NCBI GenBank assembly: GCA_014529385.2
Contig: CM043962.1
Coordinates: forward strand, 127,004,970-127,068,969
Direction: 5' to 3'
DNA from: Adiantum capillus-veneris
Taxonomy: Eukaryota; Streptophyta; Polypodiopsida; Polypodiales; Pteridaceae
DNA: 64,000 nucleotides
Shown: one piece after another, positions 19,201 through 32,107 of the stretch
Numbering within the stretch: position 1 is the first letter of the stretch
Layout: every line of letters starts with the position of its first letter
Position numbers and translations under genes: made by a program
The notes under the pieces: generated by a model
Databases searched by the model: none
What the model was told of the DNA's origin: nothing
What the model saw: only the letters and a program-made list of their open reading frames with translations

Positions 19201-19865
19201 TTAACTCATGTCAGTGGTGGTTGTCTCTTCTCCTGAGGTAGACGAATAGTCGCTGGTGGACTCATCTTCTGAAGCCTCCAAGATCATGTTGCGTTTCTTC
19301 CTAGTCCTCATGTCGTAGAATATGGACTTCCCTTTAGTGTCCTTCATCTCAATCATTCCGGTGCTCCAGTTTTGTTTAGCTTCCATAGCCATAAGCCAAG
19401 GCCTCCCAAGAATGATAGGGTAGCCCTCCCCTTTGTGTGGCATGACAAAGATGTCTACCTCCACTTCTGTATTGAATGCTTTTGCTTTGACCGCATTCAC
19501 AATGCCCACGCATTTCACTCTTACATTATTTGCCATTTTGGCTCAGCAGGGTGCCGGCCTACAGATGGTGCATCATCTTTTCACTCATGACGCATATTTG
19601 CACGCCACCATCTATGTAGACGTTTGAGATTCGTTGCCCCTTGATGTGGGCATCCATGGTTGGTAGGATGTCGTCCAGATCCCTTCCAGAGATAGCCCCA
19701 GCTATCCTCGGTCTTGATTTCTTGGCACTCACCATTTTTTGTCCATTGCCTCCTCATTCTTGGTGCAAGGTGGAGTAATTGGGGCCAAGTTATCTTCGGG
19801 CCCTGCATCAATACATCCTGAACTAAGTCATAGGGTTTTGCATATTCACCTAGTGAGAAGTCCAC
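19201..19865 (-). pseudogene. Aspartic protease region (gypsy B)
   Basis: The upper part (19865-19581) reads YDLVQDVLMQGPKITWPQLLHLAPRMRR, a typical segment before the plant gypsy protease. In another phase, near 19600-19635, is NVYIDGGVQICVM, the active-site strand with D-G-G instead of D-S/T-G. The lower part (19536-19201) has FVMPHKGEGYPIILGRPWLMAM, the second conserved protease strand, and then an acidic Ser/Thr-rich tail. At least one frameshift splits the domain, so it is not functional as it stands. Confidence 0.65.
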
Positions 19866-20059
19866 GATGTCTATCTTCCGTCACGGTTTAGCTGCTTGCT
19901 TGCTAGACTCGGCCCTCCCTTTCATTTTCTCTTCTCTTTGAGAGGCTTCCTCGTGCCTAGCACGCTTCACTCCCATAGCATCCACTAAGTTCTACCTTTG
20001 CCTTCCCTTTAGCCTCCAAGCTAATAACACTCACCGCTTGGTTCAAAGCAGGTGGTGGG

Positions 20060-21019
20060 GGTAGTGGTGGAATGAGAGGTTGTGGTGGTGGTTGTTGTTG
20101 TACAGGTGGTCAAAGGATCTAGACCGGTGGGATCAGCCCTGGTTGTCTATGTGGTGGTGGTCTTGCTCTTGGCGGAAAGATCTCATTCTGTCTCCCCCCT
20201 CTATTGAAATTCTGCCTCCTTGGATGTGGGCAGTAGTACATACCATGGCCGTCTTCCCCGCAATTGTAGCAGTGGTACTCTTGGTTTTGCCTTCGTTGTT
20301 CTCTCCCTTGTTCTGGATTCCTGACAGGTGCATGCCCTTGCTGCACCAGATGCACAGATAAACTCTTCAGTTGGGTGGTGATGCAATTTAGCAGGTCTTG
20401 CTGCTCCTCTGATGTCTCTTGCGGTTGGGCTCTATGACTGGCTGTTGCAGTCTCACTGGGATTGGTCGGGCTGAGCTTGTTTCCTCTAACTCGTTTACTC
20501 TTGCTTGCATGCGCAGCTTCTTGTCTTTAAGGTGGGCTACTTCTACTGCCAACTCATATGTTGCAGGAAACCTTCCCTTCACCTTCTCTCTAAGTGGCGA
20601 TCACAAACCAGCAATGAAATGGTCCTTCTTTAGGAAATTAGGTGCTCCTTCGCCTTCCTCCAGTGAGGCAACCCATCTCTCCCATAAGTCCACAAACTTG
20701 GACTCGTAGGTGACATACTCAAGCAGACCTCCCTACTTCAATTCCGTCAGTAGCTACCATAGCTTCTCCGAGGTTCTGCCTCCACCAAACCTCTTTATAA
20801 AGGCATCCCTTAACACATCCCATGCATTCTTGGTAGCCTGGGGAATGCATTATACCAGGGATTGGCCTCTACTTTCATCAGTAGAGGAAAAATTCAAAAC
20901 CGTGAAGCGTCGTCATCTTTGTTGGAAACGACACAAGCAATGTCGAAATCATCCAAAAAGTCAATGGTGAGATCTTCTCCCTTCTTTCCACTGAACGTGG
21001 GGAAAGAAACACTTGCCAT
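20060..21019 (-). pseudogene. gag: gag (gypsy B, second copy of family A/B gag)
   Basis: The ATG at 21019 reads MASVSFPTF, matching the gag start at 838. The body is broken by several stops and frameshifts. The helix KGRFPATYELAVEVAHLKDKK at 20582-20520 matches the fragment A copy. A zinc knuckle CYNCGEDGHGMYYC (CX2CX4HX4C) lies at about 20277-20236 and is followed by an Arg/Pro-rich stretch. The two gags are clearly the same family. Confidence 0.75.
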
Positions 21020-21118
21020 GGTAGTGACTCAGGAAATTACAAACCTCTTTTTTCTTTTTTTTTAAGATTAATGACAGTAGCGGCTTATAGCGGCTTTTTA
21101 CAGGGTTGGGTGGATAGG

Positions 21119-22321
21119 TTAAAATAGGATAAAGATAGAAACATTAAAGGAATGGTGGTAATCCAATATGGGGAGAATGATAGGGTTTGGGGAATTAAGG
21201 ATTTCTCCTAGTACCGCCGCACCGAATAGGTACATGATCTTCTGTTCGTAGAAGATTTTTCTATCTACATAGATATTCAAATGCATATGCTGGAGGAATC
21301 TGAACGGGAATGCTGTCGGCCCGTTTTTCATAATGCACAGAGGGTGGAGTACTTACTTATACTCTTACCGTGTCAGTGTTGATGAGTCGGCACATCCACA
21401 GGAGGTCGTCGCCTTTCATGGGCTCTACCTTTCCTTCGTCGATCAGCACATACGGGGTGATGGCGACGCATCTGACCACTCACAGCCTCTTGGCTAGTAG
21501 CAATTGCAGATAATTTCCGTAGTCGGCGTGTTGCATGAATTCCACTCCATTCTGCTACAACTCGGTCTCCAGCCCACTGGGTTTCACCCGTGGTGGAGAG
21601 CTTCTTCAGGATAAGTTGTACAGGGAGAGGAGGACACCCTCTACCCGTCTTCCAAAACAGCGAGAGCAGTAGCCGAACCACTCTTCCTTAGGACATGGGA
21701 ATCTTCTTACCACTTCTTCTTCAGAATTGTCGAAGTGGACTGGTAGTACTCGCATGTGTCGTGCGAATCGGTAGGCGACCTTCCGCCGCTTAGCTTCGGA
21801 TGACTTCCTCTTTGGCAAGCTGGGTGCAACCCGGCTCTCTAAGCTTGAAGCACTTTCTTGGCGAGATGCTTCTTCCTTTGGGGTCATGTGTTTCCGGACT
21901 GGCTTATCTTTTCCTTACCTTTGGCTCGAACAGCCCCTTTGGGCCATTTTGGAGTAAAGGTTATAACTTTGACTCCAGTTTCTTTAGGGAAGAGAGGCCT
22001 CACCATTTCCTTTCCTCCTTTGATGTGGATGATTTCTTCACGATGAATGTCGATGTAGACAATTTCAGCCCCTTCACTTCCTTCGTTGCTAGCACTCATT
22101 GACAATGTGTTTTGGTTGACAACAGTGATGGCACTTCATAGACCTCCCACCTGATGCTCTCAACTTGTGGTAAGAATGAGCAACACAAGATGGAGAATTT
22201 ACCTCTTGAATACTGACGAACTGCAGCCTGGCAGTAGTACTTCAATGAAGGCGGCTAGTGCCTCCTTAGTCTCCTCTTCTTCCGTGCTCCAGTTAGAAAA
22301 TTCCTTCAGCCATTCGTCCAT
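21119..22321 (-). pseudogene. Pre-gag ORFs (gypsy B)
   Basis: The first frame starts at an ATG at 22321 (MDEWLKEFSNWSTEEEE), 76 bp inside the LTR edge. Downstream frames (22105-21884, 21887-21606, 21681-21373 and 21331-21119) run almost continuously and may be one decayed ORF. They contain KGGKEMVRPLFPKETGVKVI, TGETQWAGDRVVAEW and NGPTAFPFRFLQHMHLNIYVD. The last recalls putative plant transposon proteins found in Athila/Tat-type leaders, but I cannot confirm that. Confidence 0.45.
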
Positions 22322-22374
22322 GATTGATGGCGTGCGTCACTTTCAGCATTGTAAACTGAAGGTTTCTTAGAAGC

Positions 22375-22394
22375 CCTCCTCTATGGAGGCACCA
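22375..22394 (-). other. Primer binding site (gypsy B)
   Basis: The minus strand reads TGGTGCCTCCATAGAGGAGG two bases inside the LTR end. The same TGGTGCCTCCAT core occurs at the LTR edge of the non-autonomous element at 60420-60403. Confidence 0.6.
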
Positions 22395-22549
22395 AATGAC
22401 AGGAGCAAAGCGACACCCAAACCCCGACGGCCTCTAAAACGTTGGGGGCCGATGGCACGCCTCGAGCCGGTCACGGTAAAGCGAACAGGGAGCACCACCT
22501 AGCTTTGAGCGGCTAGGACGCAGGCCACGGTGATGTGGACACCGCAAAC

Positions 22550-22550
<1 letters not shown>

Positions 22551-22613
<63 letters not shown>
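22551..22613. repeat. (AC)n microsatellite
   Basis: An uninterrupted CA run inside the gypsy B LTR. Confidence 0.95.
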
Positions 22614-22615
<2 letters not shown>

Positions 22616-22832
22616 ACAAATGATGAAAACCCTCGGGGGGGTGTGAGGGAAAATTATTTCTGCAGTATTTACAATGACCTTCCTTCCGGCGAGGCGGCAC
22701 ACCGTGTGATAGAGAGGTAGGGAGAAGAGATGGTGAAACTACTTGGTGCGTTCTCTAAAGACGACTCGATGATTGTGAAACTTGCTACCAAGAACATGTA
22801 TGTGTGTGTGCATCAACCATTGGAGTCGAGAG

Positions 22833-22925
22833 TAGATGAGACATCCATGTGTCGCATTACATATGGGAAAACCTCCTCCATTGTCCGGATCACAAAGGGT
22901 CTAGGCAGGAGATAGGAGTGGAACG
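22833..22925. repeat. Duplicate of RT-RNase H sequence inside the LTR
   Basis: This 93-bp stretch matches 26988-27080 (within the gypsy B RNase H frame) with about four mismatches in the same orientation. Sequence on either side does not match. Confidence 0.85.
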
Positions 22926-23107
22926 TGGACGTAGCTCCCTTCACATGGTGCAATTCCCAAAGCAAACCATCACACAAGTCCCCCTCCTCATGATGCCAAT
23001 AGTGTCAATTCTTCCCACTTAAACTCTACCAAGTGCTGACCTCTCATGAATTGCCCCCCCCCCCCCCGATAGTGACCTCTTAGTGCCCTTTTATAGGTGT
23101 TGGCTGC

Positions 23108-23232
23108 TTGGATTAGGGTAATCCCAGTTTGACTAGGGTAAGCTAATCAAACTGGAATTAGCTTAGGGTAAACTGGGATTAGGGTAAACTAGGATTAGGG
23201 TAATCCCAGTTTGATTAGGGTAAGTTAATCGG
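23108..23232. repeat. Short tandem and inverted repeats with TTAGGG motifs
   Basis: Repeated blocks GATTAGGGTAA, AATCCCAGTTTGA and TAAACTGGGATTAGGG recur in direct and inverted order. The unit is not a clean heptamer or hexamer array. Confidence 0.7.
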
Positions 23233-24382
23233 GGAGACAAAGCAAGGTGGTGGGCCCAGTGTGGTTGACCCTTGCTTTGTCTTGGGAGTTTTAAAAAATG
23301 AAAACCTCTAGGTGGGCCTTTGTGACCATCACCTAGAGAGAGGGAATTTACAAATTGAGAATTTTACAAGGCTGGGTGAAAATTGCAAAAATGATGATTA
23401 TAACCTACGGTTTATTGAAAATGGTGTCGTGGTTGCGTGATGCCGATGAATGGTGGCTTGCCGGTACGTCGGTGTAGCACGTACGTCTTTTTGGGGTCAG
23501 TCGGGGCATGCCTTGGGTGCCTTTTTTCTTTTGTTGTCAGCGGCGCGTGCTTCGGGCTTCTCCTTCTTTTGTTGATGTCGATGGCGTAGAATTCTTTTAG
23601 TTTTTTTGTATTTTATATGTGGTGCGTATATGCGTGTGTGTATATGGGTTTGTGAGTGTATTTAGGCGTTTATATGTATGAGTGCGTACGCGTGAGTGTG
23701 TGTGTATATGTGTGAGTCCGGCTAATATGCGTGGGAACGGGTGGTATATGGATTATGTATATATATTTATTTATTTATTTTTTTTTTTCGTTTCTACTGA
23801 TTGGCGGCCTACAGCAGGCTATGCGAAGATTAGTGGGGGGGGAATGGTGTGAGAGAGAGGGTGTGGGTGTGTGTGGTGTGTTTTATAGAGAGAGAGTGTG
23901 TCGGTTTTACTGCGCTGTGCCTGTACAGGCTGAAGAGCGAGAGGGAGAGAGAGAATAGCGGGCTGCGGGCTCTGTGTGCAAAGCGCAAGAGAGAGAGTGA
24001 GATTTTGTGAGGTGGTGAGGGAGGGAGAGGTTGAGGGTGTGGAGAGCGCGCGTGTGTGTGTGTGTGTCTCTAGATAAGCGAGAGAGAGAACAGTGACGGG
24101 GTGTGTGTCTACATACGAGCGCGAGGAGAGAGGGAGAGGGTGATGAGGGAGGGAGAGAATGGTGTGTGTGGTTCCAAGCGCCCGTGAGGGCCGGGGTAGG
24201 TGTGTGGGCGTGAGAGGGAGAAGGCGGGGCCACCTGATGCCGAAATTCGAGGGGGGGGGGGCGTAGTCAACGAGAGACAAGAGGGAGAGGATGAGTTAAG
24301 AGAATACGGGGGGTCCCACCATGGGAGTAAGAGAGAGGGAGAGCACGGGGTGAGGAGGGAGGGAGGAGGGTAGAGAGTAGAG

Positions 24383-24709
<327 letters not shown>

Positions 24710-25036
24710 ATAATATCTGTGGCGGCCCCCTAGAGGGTGTGACAGAGCACCTACCGGGTCGGGTGATGCAGTAGCAGAGTAGGAGAGAGAGAATATAGGT
24801 GGAGCCGGGCAGTAGGACAGAGAGGGGTTCGTCTTCTCGCGAAATTGGAGGGATGTGTGTCCAAAATGGCGGCAGCCCGCTAGTGGTTAACCTTAGAGGG
24901 GGGGGCATGGTGAATGGTAAGAGGTTCTTTTTTTTTCTTCTTTTGGTAACAAGCCTTCCCTTCCTTAGGGTGTGGTTCTCACGGTCACGGTTTCGAAAAT
25001 CGACCATCAATAGCCCTCCCATCTGGCTAGAGGCAT

Positions 25037-26368
25037 TCATGCTTCTAGCCCTTCCTCTGCATCTTTAGTTGTGGAGTTAGAGGGTTCTCCCTCTTCTGGA
25101 ATTTCTAGCATGAACTCTGGATCAAACCTAAGAAAATACCTTTTCAACCTCCATCCATTGACTCTAGTCTTGTGAATTCTCCCATCTGCTTCCATCAGCT
25201 TATAGCTGCCATTGTCATAGCGTTTCTTGACGATGAATGGTCCTTCCCATCTGGGTTGAAATTTCTTGTCCTTCCTCGTGTCAAATCTGTTGTCGTATCT
25301 CAGCACTAGCATACCTTTTTCCAGGCCCTTCTCTTTAAGCCCTTGATTGAAAGTGAGTCAGCGTCGTTATGCTTGCGCTGCATAGTGATTGATTGCTTCT
25401 TCCCTATCTAGTCGAAGCCTCTCCAGATCCAGGATGTGGTTTCGGAGATTTACAATTGGGCGTTGTATCTGGCTATCCAAGACTTGTAAGCTGGCTATTT
25501 GTACCTCAATGGGTAGAATTTCCTCCTTCCCATAAACTAGATGGAAAGGGGTGAAACCTAATGATGTTCGGAACGTCGTTCGGTAGGCCCACAGAGCTGC
25601 CATGAGATGTTTGTCCCAGTCTCCTGTGTGATTGTTCACATGCTTTGTGATGATTTTGCAAATCATTTCGTTTACCTTCTCTACCAGACCATTGCACTGT
25701 GGATAGTATGGTGCGGAATGTCGGCCTGTGATGCCTAACTTTTTCATCAATTCTCCCACTAGATCGCCTCTAAAACCTGGTACTCTATGTGATATTATCT
25801 CAAGAGGAGTGCCAAAAAGGAAACAGATATGCTCAAAAATGAACTTTGCTACCTTTTGGGCTGTAATGCAGGTGGTGGCTATTGCTTCTGCCCATCGATT
25901 CATGTACTCTACACCCACTATGATGTACAGTTTACCTGATTGGGCCCTTGGTAAAGGACCGATTGCATCTATTCCCCATTTCTCAAATGGACCATATGAG
26001 ATGATAGGAGTTTGTGGCTCGTAGGTTAATGTGCGATCACTGGCCACTTGACAAGCCTTGCATGTTTTACACCAATGGTGTACATCCTTGTTCAAGCTAG
26101 GCCAAGAGTATCTTGCTTGTAGAATCTTCCTACTAGTGATATCTAGAGCAAAATGACCCCTGCAGACGCCATAATGGCAACTTGAAATTACCTCTGTGAT
26201 CTCACTGCAGGTTGGCACCCGCCTGAGAATCTGATCCTTGCCCTTACAATACAAGTGGTCGTTTACAAGGCGGTATCTGGTAGCCTTTCTTACCAGCCAC
26301 TGCTTCTGGCCTTTGGTGTACCCTTCCAGACATTCTCTTGTATCTAGAATGTTAATGATATCAGGCAT
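25037..26368 (-). pseudogene. pol: Integrase (gypsy B), catalytic Asp replaced
   Basis: The zinc region reads SCHYGVCRGHFALDITSRK ... CKTCKACQ, the plant gypsy HHCC module. The core has WGIDAIGPL (first Asp), then IISHRVPGF where the second catalytic Asp (usually SDRG) is His, and NGLVEKVN (Glu). The C-terminus, in another phase after a break near 25340, has FQPRWEGPFIVKK and VNGWRLKRYF, the GPF-type module. With the Asp-to-His change and the frameshift it cannot be active. It ends 129 bp before the inferred LTR edge. Confidence 0.85.
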
Positions 26369-26399
26369 AGCATCACTACCTTGAAAGAGGGGTAGCTTC

Positions 26400-26833
26400 A
26401 GTTTGATTGCTCCTACGGGAACGTCTTGTATTCATTCTTTGGCTAGAGCATCTGCCTCCTGATTTTATGATATGGGGACATGAAATAGTTTCACTGCTTC
26501 AAATTTCCTTGGAAGATCCTTAACTTGGCGTAGTTGACCAAGTAAAATCTGATTTTTGCAAACCCAAGTGCAATTTATCTGCCTTATCAAAATCAAAGCA
26601 TCATCGAACACATTTAGGCATTGAATTCCTTGTGAAATACATTGTTCCAACCCAAGAATTAGGGCTGCATATTCTGCTTCATTGTTGGAGTGGGAGTGTA
26701 ATAACTGCCCGATGGAGAATACTCTTTCTTGTTGCTCATTGAAAATGACTATGCCAGCTGCAGATTGGTCCAGTGTTCTCTTGTATGATCCGTCAAGGAA
26801 TAGAGAGTGAGCTCTTTATAGCCTAGGACTCTC
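26400..26833 (-). pseudogene. Second, archaeal-type RNase H (gypsy B)
   Basis: Translation gives LFLDGSYKRTLDQSAAGIV, then SNNEAEYAALILGLEQC and LNVFDDALILI, the Asp-Glu-Asp layout of the extra RNase H found in Tat-lineage elements between RNase H and integrase. A stop near 26480 (HVPIS-stop-NQEADALAKE) interrupts it. It follows the first RNase H directly and runs into the integrase lead-in. Confidence 0.7.
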
Positions 26834-27430
26834 TACGATTGGTGTTTCTTCCTTTGCTTCCGTGTTGACCCTCGTTTCTTCTCATAGTGGCGATGAGTGA
26901 GAATTCCGGCTAAACTAGCCTTGGTGGAGTTTTCTACTTGCATGGTGTAGTCAAACTCTTGTAATATAATTAGCCACTTAGAGATCCTAGATGAGACATC
27001 CATGTGTCTCATTACATATGGGAAAACCTCCTCCATTGTCAGGATTACAAAGGGTCTAGGCAGGAGATAGGAGCGGAACTTTGTGGTAGCAAACATTAGT
27101 GCCAGAACCATGTGTTCTACTTCGGTAAATCCCTTTTCTGACGGGGTCATGACACGACTAGAGAAGTAAATAGGACGCATGAAAGAAGTTTGGGGGTCCT
27201 TTTGCATTAGCACGGCTCCGAGTGTATCAGTTCCTAAACTAGGGTTCACATAAAATGGCTTGTCCCACTTTGGGGGTGAAATGGTGGGAAGCTTAGCTAG
27301 GATTTGCTTTACCTCTGTATATTGCTGCTCATTTTCTTCACTCCATGAGAAGACATCCCTTTGGGTGACTTGTTGTAGAGGGAGGACCACTTGAGATAGC
27401 AAGTGAATGAACCTGCTTAAGTATCTTACC
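26833..27430 (-). pseudogene. pol: RT C-terminus and RNase H (gypsy B)
   Basis: The frame has FSWSEENEQQYTEVKQIL (connection domain), then FYVNPSLGTDTLGAVLMQ, FSSRVMTPSEKGFTEVEHM and FVILTMEEVFPYVM. The usual RNase H Asp residues at YVDAS and LTDH are replaced in this copy, so it is dead. Right of 27430 the frame runs into unrelated AT-rich sequence with repeated TTTTGGAAA words, so the RT start is missing. Confidence 0.75.
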
Positions 27431-27799
27431 TTCTGAGAATCTTGGAAAAATTTAAGGGAATTTTGGAAATATGGGGGCCATTTTGGGAATTTTTTAAATT
27501 TGAGGGATATTTTGGAAAATTTTCCAATTTTTAGGTGTATGTTGGAAATTTTCCTTGAGATAAAACTACTCCACCTCTCAAAAAAGATAATCCTCTCTAT
27601 GGGAAGCAAGGTGGCATTGTTCCTCTCAAAATTGGGTTTTAAAGCAACTCCACGATCTTGATTAAAGCAAATGCTTTACTTGTAATAAGCTTTGAAGTTA
27701 TGTCATTATTCTTCTATCTTGATATCCATGATCATGTACAAGCAAAGACCCTTTGGTGCAATGTATCATATTCAAGAACACAAGAACCATATTTGTTAA

Positions 27800-30700
27800 C
27801 CAATCTGTTGGTAGTGACAATGATGATGAATACAGAGATTGGAGCAAGAGAAAATATGAGGATGGAGACTGCAATAGGCATGATCAATGCAATGATGGAG
27901 ATCATAATAGAAATGTTTGACATGAGAACGTGAGCAGTCCACATCATTGGGAGCTGAGGGAGATTTTTTTGGGAAAAATCTAAGCACTAATAGTTTGGTA
28001 ATAAAATGCAATGCTCAAAGATAAATAGAAGCGATTATACCAAAGTAAGCTAATTGCTGAGCATGAGCCTCTCGGATTGGTAAATAAAGAAGCAGCAAGC
28101 AATATTGCTCTCGTACATTAAAAGAAGTGATTATGGCAAATTAACATGAGCATTTCTGGTCTTGGTAGACATGATCGACATGAGAGAAGGCATGAAAGAT
28201 GAATAGACCTTGACATAATGATCAATATAGAAGGCATTGTAGGCACAAGGATGGTGATCAAAGGGTTCACACGTAGCATGATGGTTGTAGGGACAAATAC
28301 AATTGATATGTTGGCAATGACAATGATGATGAACGCAGAGACCAAAGCAAGAGAAAGAGATGAAAATGGAGATCATAGTAGACATGATATACATGATAAT
28401 GAAGATCACGGCGGTAGAAATGTTCAACATGAGAGAAGGTATGAACGACAAAGAGACCATGACTGAGATAATAACTATAGAAAGGATTGTAGCCACAGGG
28501 ATGGTGATCAAAGGACTCACAAAGAGCATGATGATCACAAGGCTGGATACAATGGATATGCTAGTAGTGATGATGATGATGAACCCACAAAATGAAGCAA
28601 GAGGGATCAAGATGATAGAAACCCTAGCTCTTTAAAAGGGCATCAAGCACACAAACTTGAACTATTCATTGTTTACACGAGTAGGGGATATTGTATCATA
28701 GATTATGGCTGCTTTGTCAAAGTTATGGGGTTCATGATCAAAAGAAGGGATTGGTGGGCATGATCAAGATGAGAGAAGGTATGAAAGACAAAGAGCCCAT
28801 GGCATAAAGGATGAATATAGAAGGAATCATAGCCACAAGGATGATGATCATAGGGACAAATACAATTGATATGTTGCCAAGTGATGAGGATGATGAATGT
28901 AGAGACCGCAATAGGAGAAGGGATCATGATGGAGATCACAATAGACATGATCGACATGAAGGAGATTGTGATAGAAATTATGGACATGATAGAAGGTATG
29001 AAAGATAAGGGACCATAACTGAGAAGATCACTTCAAAAAGGATTGTAGCCGCAGTGATGGTGAGATTGAAGGACTGCCACAAAGAGCATGATGATCACAC
29101 GGATGGATATAAATCAATATGCTAGCAATGACAACGATGATGAATGCAAAGACCAAAGTAGGAGAAGAGATGATGACGGAGATTGAAATGCACATGATGG
29201 ATGCGATGATGGAGACCACAATAGAAATTTTTGACATGAGAGAAGGTATGAAGGACAAAGAGACCATGATTGAGAGGATGATTATAGAAGGGATCATAGC
29301 CACATGGATGGTGATCAAAGGACTCATAGAGAGCATGATGGTCATAGGGATGGATACAATGGATAAGCTGGTAGTGATGACAATGATGAACATAAATATT
29401 GGAGCAAGAGGGATCAAGATGAGATTTTATCTGAGCTCTTCAAAAGGGGATCAACCATAGGAACTTGGGATGCTCAATGTGTACTGGGGTAGGGGATAAT
29501 GTGTCATGGATCATGGCTACTTTGTGCAGCTTGCGGGTTTCATGATCAAAAGGAAGGGATTGCTAGACATGATCAACATGAGAGAAGGTACAAAAGACAA
29601 AGACACCATGACATAAAGGATGAATATAAAAGACATCATGGCCACAAGGAGGGTGATCAAAGGGCTCACACAAAGCATGATGATTGTAGAGACGGATACA
29701 ATTGATATGCTGGCAGTGACGAGGATGATGAATATAGAAACCAAATTAGAAGAAGAGATGATGATGGAGATCACAATAGACATTATTGATGCAATGATTG
29801 AGATTGCAATAGAAATGATGGAAATGAGATAAGGTACAAAACACAAAGAGACCATGACTGAAAGGATCGCTATAAACGGGATCGTACCCACAATGATGGT
29901 GATCAAAGGATTGACACAGAGCATGATGATTACAAGGTTGGATACAATGAATATGCTTGTAGTGATGACAATGACAAACACAAAGACTAGAGCAAGAGGG
30001 ATCAAGATTATACAACCCCTAGATCTTCAAAAGGGCATCAAACATAGGATCTCGAGTTGTTTAATGTTTATTGATGTAGGGGATAATGTGTCATGGATCA
30101 TGGCTTAGACATGATCAACTTGAAGGCATGAAAGAAGAAGAGACCATCCCATAAAGGATGAATATAGAAGGCATCGTGGCCACAATGTGGTGATTGAAGG
30201 ACTAACAAAGATCATGATGATCACAAGGATGAATATAAGTCAATATGCTAGCAGTGACAACGATGATGAACATACAAACCAAACTAGGAGAAGAGAGGAT
30301 GATGGAGATTGCAATACACACGACAGATGCAATTATGGAGACCATAATAGAAATGTTTGACATAAGAGTAGAGACTGTGACTGAGAGGATGACTATAGAA
30401 AGGATCGTAGCCACACGGATGGTGATCAAAGAACTCACAAAGGACATGATGTTCATAGGGATGAATACAACCAATATGTTAGCAGTGATGATGATGGTGA
30501 ACATAAAGTTTTAGAGTAGGAGGGATCATGATGAGAGAAACCTTAGCTCTTCAAAAGGGCATCAACCACAAGAACTCGGGATGCTCAATGTTTACCAAGG
30601 AAGGGGAAATGTGTCATGGATCATGGCTACTTTGTGCATCTTGCAAGTTTCATGATTGAAAGAGTTCGACATGATCGACATGAGAGAAAGTACAAAAGAC

Positions 30701-30860
30701 AAAGACACCAAGACATATAGTATGAATATAAAATACATCATAGCCACAAGGATGGTGATCAAAGGGCTCACACAGAGCGTGATGATCACAGGGATAGATG
30801 CAATTGATATGCTGGTAGCAGTCAATAGGGGAAGTTTGAGGCTCTTTTTTTCCTTTTAAT
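27800..30860 (+). repeat. Decayed tandem repeats of an Arg/His/Asp-rich coding sequence
   Basis: Near-copies of a 250-bp sub-unit run through this stretch, with a longer unit marked by a block starting at 28603, 29410, 29998 and 30522 (intervals 807, 588 and 524 bp). In the plus frame the text reads RRYERQRDHD, HRDGDQRTH, GYASSDDDDE, DHNRHDRHE and then SKRDQDDRNPSSLKGHQ in several copies, with scattered stops. Such RD/RH/RE-rich low-complexity text is common in nuclear RNA-binding proteins, so the ancestor may be a tandemly duplicated exon of such a gene. The many Met/Ile-rich frames in the other phases are shadows. Confidence 0.65.
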
Positions 30861-30869
30861 GTTTAGAGA

Positions 30870-32107
30870 GAGAGTGCTATAAGCCAACGAGGGGAGGGCT
30901 TCTATTACGAAATCTTATTTTTGGAAATTACATTGGATTTTCTAAAATGAATTTTCTTGGAGCTACTATTTGAAGTAACGCTCAAGTACATGTGCCTTTT
31001 ACCTCAAAAAGGTCTCTTTCATTGACCCCAAAGATTTTTTTATCTTCTCACTGTCTTTTTTCCCCTTCTCTTTCCACCCCTCTTTGGCTCACCTCTTCTT
31101 TCCTCCTCTTCCTACTATCCTCTCATCACCCTTAGATGCTCTATATCCTACTCTCCTTAAGCAATGGATTCCACCCAATCTTAATGCCCTAGCACATCCA
31201 TTGAATCTATCATCACTTATGCCACATTAGATGAGCACACCAGTGGATCCCAATGTCTATAACCAAGGGCGGTTGGACTATAATGCAACGAAGTAGGAGA
31301 ATAAAACCCTTATCCAAGAACCCATTCTTGTCATGATGGAAAGGGAGAGTGAAAGACTTCCAACTTGCTGGATCCAAGAAGACAATGTAAGAGGTTTTGG
31401 TGCAGCATGTTTACATGCAAAAACAATCTGAAAGCTCAAATCTTCCTCTCCACAGAGCTAATTGTAAGTGTTTCACATTTTTTCTTGTTTGTGGTTGGTT
31501 CTCTTCTTGTTGTTTAGAGTGTTATAATTTAGGTTTGTGGTTCTCTACTATACTCATTACAAACATGTATCCCTCAAGCATAGAGGAATGGCAGCCAGTG
31601 GAGTGTTTCATAGATATTTTAGATTTTTGGCATCGATCCATTGGTGAAGAGATTTACAAAGGGAGAACACATAGTTCTTTGGCAAAAAAAGGGATATTCT
31701 TTTATGATCAGTTCCACCAAAATCTATGAAGGATTGGGGCAATGTCACCAAGGTTGCACTGCCTAGTTACAAAAGTGGAGAGTGGCCATTTCCCTCAATA
31801 ACAAATGAAAGCTATAGGTGCAAGATCTTTTATGAGATCCAAAAATGTCTAAAGACCAACATTGCAACAAGTTGAGTAGAGTTTCAATATTTATGCACAT
31901 TATTGTCTTTGTGGATTTCTTTGCAAAGCTTGATGTGAAAGTCTCTAAAACAATGATGTCGGTTAAGTGCTTAGAAAGTCAAGGTGTGTTAGAATTTTTG
32001 GATGGAGGTTGGAGTCAAAAAATAGTAAATGGGGCACTTCGTAAATATTAAGATTATCCATACCCAAAACTTCATTATTTCATATTTTTTTTAGTGGATG
32101 GTATCAT
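30870..32107. other. No recognisable gene
   Basis: Pyrimidine-rich sequence near 31000-31150 and several short plus-strand frames (31397-31729, 31845-32051) with no domain I can name. It is likely degraded repeat or intergenic DNA. Confidence 0.4.

Noticed and set aside
23641-23780. Possible gene with GTGTGTATATG leader in the gypsy B LTR
   Set aside because: Only short low-complexity frames are present, rich in GT and purines.
28118-28345. Minus-strand Ile/Val/Ser-rich 'membrane' frames in 27.7-30.9 kb
   Set aside because: They are reverse-strand reads of GAT/CAT-rich repeats; the plus-strand charged text is the consistent one.
32103-32107. Target-site duplication of copia C
   Set aside because: The flanking 5-mers (ATCAT and AATAT) differ, so no duplication is claimed.
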